From assembly GCA_029248185.1 (NCBI GenBank), contig JAQWJV010000045.1:1-34775 (forward strand): DNA of 34,775 nt, written 5' to 3'. Below the pieces are notes generated by a model, which worked only from the letters and a program-made list of their open reading frames with translations, did not search any database and was not told where the DNA came from. Position 1 is the stretch's first letter. Every line of letters starts with the position of its first letter. Below, in pieces: positions 16,762-23,231 of this stretch. A program made the position numbers and the translations under genes. Source of the DNA: Flavobacteriaceae bacterium (GTDB lineage Bacteria > Bacteroidota > Bacteroidia > Flavobacteriales > Flavobacteriaceae).

Positions 16762-17101
16762 AAAATGTTTAATTAAATTTTTATTTACTAAATTATTAAA
16801 AAAATACTAATGCGACATAAAATATATACAACACATTTTCAATTAGTTACAATATAAAATTATGCGGATTCATTTTTTTTTTAAGAATCTCCAAAAAAAA
16901 ACTTCAACAAAAACATAATCTGTATAACTTTTTTTACATATCTTTAAACAAGTTTAAATTCAATTTGGTTTCAAACGTCTCTGTAGATTACTTCCATAAG
17001 TTAAGTTCTAAAATCTAAACAGAGACGTTTTCTTTTTTCCTTCTACTACTTTACTTTAAAAACTGTTACATTAGTAATTCAACTATAATAACTTGATTTT
17101 T
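16762..17101. other. Gene-free spacer between the K+ channel gene and crtA
   Basis: About 340 bp of very AT-rich sequence between divergent genes. No ORF is supported. The left two thirds show only A/T runs. The right part holds a strong hairpin with a plus-strand T tract (16973-17038). A TATCTTTA box at 16939-16946 could start a short plus-strand RNA. The crtA promoter is expected after 17040 but no full TANNTTTG was found there. Confidence 0.6.
16973..17038 (+). terminator. Strong terminator-like hairpin upstream of crtA
   Basis: AAACGTCTCTGT (16973-16984) pairs perfectly with ACAGAGACGTTT (17019-17030). AGATT (16985-16989) and AATCT (17012-17016) extend the stem past a 2-nt bulge. The loop contains a small inner hairpin (ACTT/AAGT). 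The stem is followed by TTTTCTTTTTT on the plus strand. No plus-strand gene ends here: both flanking genes point away. It may end a short RNA or act as an attenuator in a long crtA leader. Confidence 0.65.
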
Positions 17102-17791
17102 ATGCACCCTATCACCACAGTTACTTTTTTTACATTTACAAAGAATAAATTTTGGGGATTTAAACAAATGGGAATTGCACCTTTTTTAATAGGGAATGTT
17201 AAAGGATTAACTTTTTTTAAGTTTTTAGGGACCGGTGGTGGAAGTGGTTTCAGTCTTTGGCCTGATTTCTCTACTTACGCTTTTTTGGGTGTTTGGGAGC
17301 AAAAAGCTGATTATGAAAATTTTATTCATCAAAATTCGATTTATTTAGCGTACCAAAAAAAAGCGAATTCAAAGCGTAATTTGATTTTAACCCCTGTAAA
17401 AAGTCATGGTAAATGGAGTGGAGTCAACCCATTTCAACAAGAAGTGGCGATCAAACAACAGCAGAATTTAAGTCTCAAAGCGGTTGTAATTACACGAGCG
17501 ACATTACGTTGGTCAAGATTATTCTCTTTTTGGCGTGCTGTTCCAGCGGCCAGTAAAGCCATCCAAAGTGCCAATGGAGTTCACTATTTTAAGGGGATAG
17601 GGGAATGGCCTTTTATTCAGCAAGCCACATTGAGTATTTGGGATAATTTTGAAGCCGTAAATTCTTTTGCATACAAGGGTAAAAAACATGCTGAGATTGT
17701 TAAAAAAACGAGACAAAAAAAGTGGTATAAAGAGGATTTATTCTCACGTTTTTATTTGATTTCTGACAAAACATTTTCCTTAAAAAAATGA
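17102..17791 (+). CDS. crtA: Spheroidene monooxygenase-like carotenoid ketolase (CrtA family)
   Basis: It has 229 residues from ATG 17102 (MHPITTVTFFTFTKNKFWGF); a TTG three codons upstream is unneeded. Family hallmarks seen are the N-terminal FKQMGIAPFLIGNVKGLTFFK, the GTGGGSGFSLWPDFSTYAFLG block, the Trp-rich middle (ATLRWSRLFSFWRAVP) and the GIGEWPFIQQATLSIW segment. CrtA enzymes oxygenate the C2 position of acyclic carotenoid ends that already carry 1-hydroxy or 1-methoxy groups. Its stop codon overlaps the crtD start (ATGA), so the two are translationally coupled. This gene order supports a role on the psi-end of a flavobacterial carotenoid. The exact product is not deducible. Confidence 0.82.
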   Translation: MHPITTVTFFTFTKNKFWGFKQMGIAPFLIGNVKGLTFFKFLGTGGGSGFSLWPDFSTYAFLGVWEQKADYENFIHQNSIYLAYQKKANSKRNLILTPVKSHGKWSGVNPFQQEVAIKQQQNLSLKAVVITRATLRWSRLFSFWRAVPAASKAIQSANGVHYFKGIGEWPFIQQATLSIWDNFEAVNSFAYKGKKHAEIVKKTRQKKWYKEDLFSRFYLISDKTFSLKK

Positions 17792-19254
17792 AAAAAGCAA
17801 TTATTATTGGTTCAGGAGTTGCTGGGTTAGCTACCAGTATTCGTCTTGCCTTGAAAGGGTATAAAACACATGTATTTGAGATCAATCCTTATCCAGGGGG
17901 GAAGCTTTCTGCTTTTGAATTGGAAGGATATCGATTTGACGCAGGACCGTCATTATTTACCATGCCACAGTTTGTCACAGAACTGTTTGACCTTGCAGGG
18001 GAAGATTATAGAGTACATTTTAACTACCATAAAAAAAAGGTTGCTTGTAATTATTTCTGGTCTGATCATACAAGCTTCAGTGCTTATTCAGATAAAAATA
18101 ATTTTTTAAAAGAGATTGAAGATACATTTGGGGAGCCTCAAGAAAGGGTTGATAAATACCTCAAAAAGGCAAAAAAGAAATACGATCTTACAGCTTCTTT
18201 ATTTCTTCAGCATTCTCTGCATAAACTCAAAACCTACTTGTCACAGGATACTGTAAAGGCGATACTCCAGCTTCCTGTTTTTGAACTTCATAAGACATTA
18301 CACCAAGCCAATAGCCAAGCATTTTCGTCCTCAAAATTGATTCAACTTTTTGATCGATATGCCACCTACAATGGCTCAGACCCTTACCAAACCTCTGGAA
18401 TGATGACACTTATTCAACATTTGGAGGGAACCTATGGGACTTTTGTTCCGGAAGGGGGAATGGTTTCAATTACCAAAGCACTCTATGAGTTGGCCCTTAG
18501 ATCGGGGGTTACTTTTGATTTTCAAACGGCTGTAGATGAAATAATTACTGAGCAAAATACGACCAAAGGAGTTCGTGTCAAAAATTCGTTTTTTGATGCT
18601 GATATTGTGGTATCTAATGCGGATGTCTACCCTACCTACAAAAAATTACTTCCCTCCCAAAAATTTCCAAAAAAGCAGCTTCAACAAGAACGCTCAAGTT
18701 CTGCGGTTATTTTCTATTGGGGTATACAGCATCGTTTTAAAGAACTTGAATTGCACAACATCTTTTTTTCAGACGATTATAAGGAAGAGTTTAACGCGAT
18801 TTTCAATAAGCAAACCGTTTCAGATGACCCTACAATTTATGTAAATATCACTTCAAAAGACATTCCAGGAGATGCCCCTGAAGGATGCGAGAACTGGTTT
18901 GTAATGATAAACACACCTGCTGACAGAGGGCAAGATTGGGAAGTAATAGTGAACCAATTACGTACTTTTATTCTTTCCAAATTATCTAACAAGCTTGGGG
19001 TTGATCTTGCGCCACTGATAGTCTGTGAATCCTTGCTAACTCCGCCATTGATTGAATCCAAAACACAGTCTCATCTGGGTGCATTATATGGCTCGTCTAG
19101 TAATGATTCTATGGCTGCTTTTTTAAGGCACCCTAATTTTTCAAATCACTTAAAAAACCTTTATTTTTGTGGGGGAAGCGTACATCCCGGGGGAGGGATT
19201 CCATTGTGTTTACTCTCAGCCAAAATAGTAGATGAACTGATACCTGAGGCATAA
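17788..19254 (+). CDS. crtD: Carotenoid 3,4-desaturase-like protein (CrtD family)
   Basis: This is an FAD-dependent carotenoid desaturase of 488 residues. N-terminal Rossmann motif: MKKAIIIGSGVAGLATSIRL, then FEINPYPGGKL and FDAGPSLFTMP, as in CrtI/CrtD proteins. The C-terminal desaturase signature is LYFCGGSVHPGGGIPLCLLSAK. It is paralogous to the CrtI-like protein at 13755 but belongs with the CrtD branch by its GPSLFTMP motif, its lack of the GPSWYWMP variant, and its position between crtA and cruF. CrtD introduces the 3,4 double bond in 1-hydroxy-carotenoids, so it needs a CruF or CrtC product. It overlaps crtA by 4 nt and is followed by cruF after 1 nt. Confidence 0.85.
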   Translation: MKKAIIIGSGVAGLATSIRLALKGYKTHVFEINPYPGGKLSAFELEGYRFDAGPSLFTMPQFVTELFDLAGEDYRVHFNYHKKKVACNYFWSDHTSFSAYSDKNNFLKEIEDTFGEPQERVDKYLKKAKKKYDLTASLFLQHSLHKLKTYLSQDTVKAILQLPVFELHKTLHQANSQAFSSSKLIQLFDRYATYNGSDPYQTSGMMTLIQHLEGTYGTFVPEGGMVSITKALYELALRSGVTFDFQTAVDEIITEQNTTKGVRVKNSFFDADIVVSNADVYPTYKKLLPSQKFPKKQLQQERSSSAVIFYWGIQHRFKELELHNIFFSDDYKEEFNAIFNKQTVSDDPTIYVNITSKDIPGDAPEGCENWFVMINTPADRGQDWEVIVNQLRTFILSKLSNKLGVDLAPLIVCESLLTPPLIESKTQSHLGALYGSSSNDSMAAFLRHPNFSNHLKNLYFCGGSVHPGGGIPLCLLSAKIVDELIPEA

Positions 19255-19255
19255 A

Positions 19256-19909
19256 ATGAATCGTCTTTCTCTTTTAACAAAACAAAATATAGCCATTGGA
19301 TTAATTTGGTTATTTCATGTATCAGGGATTATGGGCATCATTTATAGCGATGCAACTTGGTTTGTAAAAGCAACACCCCTGAATCTACTGCTTAGTTTTG
19401 CATTGTTGTTAATCAATACCCACCTTAACAGGAAAACACTTTTGATGCTTTTACTTTGCTTTGTTGTGGGGATGACTGCAGAAATTATTGGTGTGAAATT
19501 TGGTTTTCTTTTTGGAAATTATGCCTACGGGGATGCATTAGGATATAAAGTACTTGACGTCCCTTTAATGATTGGAGTAAACTGGTGCATTTTAGTCTTT
19601 ATTACTGGTTTTATCGCCCAATTTTTTTCTAACAACTTATGGCTAAGAGTTCTTATAGGTGTGAGTTTAATGTTGTTCTTAGATTTGGTAATGGAACCTA
19701 TTGCTCCTAAACTTGATTTTTGGACTTTTGAGGGAGGATGAGCCTCCTTCCATAATTATTTTGGATGGACCATTGTAGCCCTTCCCCTTCAGTGGGTTTT
19801 TCACAAATCGAGCATCAAAATAGCAGGACCTTATCCCATTCACTTATATTTACTTCAATTCTTATTTTTCTTGATACTTTTGTTGAAAATGAACACCTCT
19901 GGATTATAA
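19256..19909 (+). pseudogene. cruF: Carotenoid 1,2-hydratase (CruF type), interrupted by in-frame TGA
   Basis: The intact frame runs 161 codons from ATG 19256 (MNRLSLLTKQNIAIGLIWLFH) to a TGA at 19739-19741. The same frame then continues without another stop for 55 codons to TAA 19907-19909. The continuation (ASFHNYFGWTIVALPLQWVFHK..., then a hydrophobic HLYLLQFLFFLILLL tail) reads as the missing last membrane segments of the family. The full length with readthrough, about 217 residues, is that expected for CruF. Conserved features before the stop include GVKFGFLFGNYAYG, VPLMIGVNW and DLVMEPIAPKLDFW. CruF hydrates the 1,2 bond of the psi-end. The 10-nt gap between the distal TAA and the next ATG fits the original operon spacing. 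A real pseudogene, a base-calling error, or readthrough are all possible. TGA works as a stop elsewhere in the window (crtA, mfd). Confidence 0.8.
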
Positions 19910-19919
19910 ACTACTTACA

Positions 19920-20441
19920 ATGACGAAAAAGGCAACATACTTTATTTTACTCTTATGTATTTCTTTTTCCTGCAAAAATAAACTAACGCTAGAACAGACT
20001 GTATCCTCAACTACTATTGATGTTCAGGCGGAAGAGCAGATCCCTAAATTTTCTTTAAATGACTATCCAACTGCGTATTTGCAAGAAGAAGGGCTTGAGG
20101 ATTGGGAGGATTTTGAAAAATTATATCAATCCATGGCAAGGCTATCGGAATTGAATTTTGAGGATGTAGAAGTTGATTTATTGGCTTTAACAACTAGAGT
20201 TAAAAATATTTCGAAAAAACAATTCCCTGGTTCACTAGATGTTCCTCAGCTCAGAAGTCGTTTAAAAGTAATGGAAATGCAAGTTTTAAAATCAAGATAC
20301 TTTACTAGACATTACAAAAAAGACTCTTTGGTTCCTTCTATCGAAAAGGTGTATGAAGCTTACAATGCATTTCTTTCTAGGATGTTGAGTTTGAAAGAAG
20401 AATCAGCCGCTGTTTCTTCCGAAACGGTTGAGGTAGATTAA
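19920..20441 (+). CDS. Putative lipoprotein, unknown function
   Basis: It has 173 residues. The N-terminus MTKKATYFILLLCISFSC has a basic start, a hydrophobic core and Cys18 as a likely lipid-modified residue; the lipobox is relaxed (SFSC). The mature part is acidic then helical (EDWEDFEKLYQSMARLSELNFEDVEVD, and an MQVLKSRYFTRHYKKD segment). No catalytic motif was recognised. It starts 10 nt after the distal end of the cruF frame, so it may be co-transcribed with the carotenoid genes. Its stop overlaps that of the next, convergent gene by 4 nt. Homologues could not be named. Confidence 0.7.
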   Translation: MTKKATYFILLLCISFSCKNKLTLEQTVSSTTIDVQAEEQIPKFSLNDYPTAYLQEEGLEDWEDFEKLYQSMARLSELNFEDVEVDLLALTTRVKNISKKQFPGSLDVPQLRSRLKVMEMQVLKSRYFTRHYKKDSLVPSIEKVYEAYNAFLSRMLSLKEESAAVSSETVEVD

Positions 20442-20905
20442 TACCGAGAATCAATTTCTTTCTTTGTGGGATAATTTGATACTAGAATTTCATTTTTTTC
20501 AGCTGCTTCCAAGAGCCTATCGAGATTGTTTTTAAATTTTGTAGTATCACAATCAATTTTACCAATGGCTTGATAGATTTCAATCAATATGGTATCTGCT
20601 TCTAAACATTTTTCAAGTGCAGTCGCTTTTAGTGTATCTATAGAAGATATTAACAACTGATTGAAATTAAAACCACTAACCACTAAATCGTCATAGGACA
20701 CGCCAAGGTTTTGGATTTCATTAAGTGCTTCTTGAAAATAACGATTTCTTAAAAGGGCCTCTTGATTTAAATACCGTTTTTCCTCAGGAGAGTTAGCATG
20801 GTCTGCAGCCTTTAAATATCCTAGTTTTGCATTTTTTAAATGCGTTAGAAGCTTTTCGAGTTGAGCGATATATTGGTTTTGTTTCCCCATCTTGATTTGA
20901 TACAT
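20438..20905 (-). CDS. Small helical protein, DUF2383/PA2169-like
   Basis: It has 155 residues; a second Met (residue 6, ATG ending at 20890) could be the true start. The sequence is almost wholly helical: IAQLEKLLTHLKNAKLGYLKAADHANSPEEKRYLNQEALLRNRYFQEALNEIQ resembles the first two helices of DUF2383 proteins (ferritin-like four-helix bundles). The lack of a clear E..EXXH di-metal set argues against a working ferritin. No signal peptide. It is convergent with the lipoprotein gene (4-nt overlap of stop codons) and upstream on the same strand is the YeeZ-like gene. Function unknown; the family is often stress-linked, which is only general knowledge. Confidence 0.65.
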   Translation of the reverse strand: MYQIKMGKQNQYIAQLEKLLTHLKNAKLGYLKAADHANSPEEKRYLNQEALLRNRYFQEALNEIQNLGVSYDDLVVSGFNFNQLLISSIDTLKATALEKCLEADTILIEIYQAIGKIDCDTTKFKNNLDRLLEAAEKNEILVSNYPTKKEIDSRY

Positions 20906-20950
20906 TTAAGATAGGTAAATGTGTAATTGATTTGAAAGGGAACTCCTCTT

Positions 20951-21745
20951 TTATATTAACAGATTATTGACAATATAGTCGAAAGTTGTTTCTGCAACGA
21001 TTTTTTCTCCTTTGATGATTCTAACTGTAGTTTCTCCTTTTTCAAATTCGGGTTTAGGGAATTTTAGCTTTTTAGCAATAAAACTATAATACGCTCTTCT
21101 GCTGGGATGGTGGGGTGAAACTAGATTATAAATTCCATTTCTTTTGGTTTGTTCTAAAAGTCCAGAAATTCCATTGATTGCATCAATCTGATGAACAAAA
21201 TTGATACTCCCATTGGGATTTGAAATTTTTCTATTCTGTAAATGAATAATTGGGTTTCTGTTTTCGCCAATGAGTCCTCCAAGACGAATAACCACGGAGG
21301 GAATGTTACAATTCATGATGATTTGCTCAACCTCATAAAGCGCTTTGGCAGCTTGTGTTTCAGGAACTGGAATTGTATTTTCATCAAAAACACCCCCACT
21401 TTTACCATAAACGGAACTACTGCTCAAAAACAGGAGTCGTTGAATCCCTGATTCTTGGATTATATTCAAAAGGGATTTAATTTTAGGTACAAAAGAAGTA
21501 GGGTCTTTTTTTCGTTCGGGAGGTATGGAAATAAGTAGCGATTCTAATCCTGAAAAAAAGGAAAGATCGCCTGAAACCTTATTTGGGAGTACCTCTAACT
21601 GAAAAGCATTAATCCCATTTTCTTTAAGTAATTGGATTCCCTTTTCACTTCTTCGTGTTCCACGAACTATAAATTCCTTTTGTTGTAAGGCTTTTCCTAA
21701 AGGGATTCCTAGCCAACCACATCCTATAATTCCAATTGTTTTCAT
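20951..21745 (-). CDS. YeeZ-like NAD(P)-binding epimerase/dehydratase family protein
   Basis: It has 264 residues from ATG 21745 (MKTIGIIGCGWLGIPLGKAL); an upstream ATG at 21841 would add 32 residues before the Rossmann motif and is unlikely. The nucleotide-binding motif GCGWLG (8-13) followed by GTRRSEKG fits NADP use. The middle segment LLFLSSSSVYGKSGG has the Ser and Tyr of extended SDRs (SSxSVYG), but the usual YxxxK is weak. It matches the YeeZ group of SDR-like proteins, whose substrate is not known. It is divergent from the CBS gene at 21853 across 107 bp. Confidence 0.8.
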   Translation of the reverse strand: MKTIGIIGCGWLGIPLGKALQQKEFIVRGTRRSEKGIQLLKENGINAFQLEVLPNKVSGDLSFFSGLESLLISIPPERKKDPTSFVPKIKSLLNIIQESGIQRLLFLSSSSVYGKSGGVFDENTIPVPETQAAKALYEVEQIIMNCNIPSVVIRLGGLIGENRNPIIHLQNRKISNPNGSINFVHQIDAINGISGLLEQTKRNGIYNLVSPHHPSRRAYYSFIAKKLKFPKPEFEKGETTVRIIKGEKIVAETTFDYIVNNLLI

Positions 21746-21852
21746 TGTTTCGAAAATAGGGATATATTTTGAGTCCATAAGTCCCAATAAAAGAGATTCT
21801 CTAACTTTTAAAAAAAAAAGAGTATATTCAAGAAACTTCAAAATATTCGATT

Positions 21853-22317
21853 ATGCCTGTAAAAAGCTTTCAAGGAGAAAGGGCTCGCAAAGAGCGAATT
21901 ACTCCCAGTAAATTAACTGTTTCAGATATTATGACCCATCAGTTAATCGTTTTTAAACCTGAGGATACGATTCATGAAGTTATGGCAGCCTTTATAAAAC
22001 ATAGAATTTCGGGGGGTCCTGTGGTAAATGAGCAAGGAGATTTGGTTGGAGTTATTTCGGAGGCTGATTGTATGAAAGAGATTTCAGATAGCCGCTATTT
22101 TAATATGCCTATTTTAGATAAATCAGTATCCTATTTCATGACTAAAAAGGTAGATACAATCGAATCTAACCTGAGTGTTTTTGATGCTGCAGCTTTATTT
22201 TCAAAATCAAGTAGAAGGAGATATCCAGTTACAAAAGACAACCGGCTTGTAGGTCAGGTGAGTAGAAAAGATATTGTGATTGCTGCACTTAATATGAAAA
22301 GTAATACTTGGCGTTAA
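21853..22317 (+). CDS. CBS-domain pair protein
   Basis: It has 154 residues with two CBS motifs in tandem and little else. The first covers about residues 24-80 (VSDIMTHQLIVFKPEDTIHEVMAAF ... GGPVVNEQGDLVGVISEADC). The second covers about residues 94-147 (SYFMTKKVDTIESNLSVFDAAALF ... RYPVTKDNRLVGQVSRKDI). Such Bateman modules bind adenine nucleotides and regulate partner proteins. Here there is no fused effector, so it is probably a stand-alone sensor. ATG 21853 gives MPVKSFQGERARKE; the first 20 residues are basic. It ends overlapping the tail of the convergent deacetylase gene by 4 nt. Confidence 0.9.
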   Translation: MPVKSFQGERARKERITPSKLTVSDIMTHQLIVFKPEDTIHEVMAAFIKHRISGGPVVNEQGDLVGVISEADCMKEISDSRYFNMPILDKSVSYFMTKKVDTIESNLSVFDAAALFSKSSRRRYPVTKDNRLVGQVSRKDIVIAALNMKSNTWR

Positions 22318-23231
22318 GTAAAAATTTCTTTTGCCACTCTGAAAGTATTTGCGTGCGCCTCAATAATAATTTTTATATCCTTAGAATACCCCCCTCCCAT
22401 ACTGCATTGGACAGGAATGTTTCTCTGTTTGCATTGGCCTAATACAAAAGCATCCCTTCTTTTACAGCCTTCCAAAGTCAATCCTAAGCGACCTAATTTA
22501 TCGGAAGCCAAAACATCTACACCACAGAGATAAAAAACAAAATCAGGTTGAATTTCATTGAATAGAGCAGGAATGATTTTTTTTATTTGAGTTAAATACG
22601 TTTCGTCTTCAGTTTTGTCATCGAGGGCCACATCTAAATCACTTTTTTCTTTTCTAAAAGGATAATTTTTGGCACCATGAATGGATAGGGTAAATACAGC
22701 TGGATTTTTTTCAAAAATAGCAGCTGTTCCATTCCCTTGGTGGACATCCAAGTCTAGAATGAGTATTCGCTTGGCTTGTTTTGTGTCCAGTAAATATTGG
22801 GCAGCAATGGCTTGATCATTCAAAAGGCAAAAAGCTTCCCCGCGATCATAAAAGGCATGGTGCGTACCACCTGCTATATTCATGGCAATACCAGTTTTAA
22901 ATGCTTTTTCACAGCCCATTAAGGTCCCACCAGCAATCACAAATTCTCTTTCAACGAGTTCTTGGGAAAGTGGAAATCCAATACTTCGCACTTCACTTTT
23001 TGATAAGGATAAGGCACACAATCGTTTTACATAATTTTCATTATGAACTCGCAACACGGTTTTTAATGTTGCTGGGATGGGCTCATAAAAATCAGTGGCT
23101 TCGCATGTTCCCTCTAGTACGAGTTGCTGGGGGAGTAACTCATATTTTTCCATGGGGAAACGATGATTTTCAGGGAGGGGAAGTCTGTAAATAGGATCGA
23201 AAGCAATTGGGATAAATGAAGTCAGTTCCAT
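22314..23231 (-). CDS. Histone-deacetylase-superfamily hydrolase
   Basis: It has 305 residues. Zn-hydrolase motifs are in order: GGTHHAF (His124, His125), LDLDVHQGNGTA (Asp162, His164 as metal ligands), GVDVLASDKLG (Asp244, third ligand) and GGGYSKD (Tyr282, the catalytic-tyrosine position). The N-terminal HRFPMEKY is the family opener. It resembles the HDAC class IV/bacterial branch (acetylpolyamine or acetoin-utilisation type substrates); the true substrate cannot be read from sequence. It is adjacent to metG on the same strand with no gap, but a functional link is not implied. Confidence 0.92.
   Translation of the reverse strand: MELTSFIPIAFDPIYRLPLPENHRFPMEKYELLPQQLVLEGTCEATDFYEPIPATLKTVLRVHNENYVKRLCALSLSKSEVRSIGFPLSQELVEREFVIAGGTLMGCEKAFKTGIAMNIAGGTHHAFYDRGEAFCLLNDQAIAAQYLLDTKQAKRILILDLDVHQGNGTAAIFEKNPAVFTLSIHGAKNYPFRKEKSDLDVALDDKTEDETYLTQIKKIIPALFNEIQPDFVFYLCGVDVLASDKLGRLGLTLEGCKRRDAFVLGQCKQRNIPVQCSMGGGYSKDIKIIIEAHANTFRVAKEIFT

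Noticed and set aside
9901-17345. A 15-bp identical string (AAAATTCGATTTATT) at 9901-9915 and 17331-17345.
   Set aside because: It is AT-rich, one copy is inside crtA coding sequence, and there is no flanking similarity, so chance is the simplest reading.
19256-19741. TGA recoded as an amino acid in this organism.
   Set aside because: TGA ends other genes here (crtA at 17789-17791, mfd at 26438-26440), so a general code change is not supported; only a local mutation, error or readthrough remains.
21746-21841. An upstream ATG extending the YeeZ-like protein by 32 residues.
   Set aside because: The extra residues precede the Rossmann GxGxxG-type motif, which normally begins within ten residues of the start, and the stretch overlaps the divergent promoter region.
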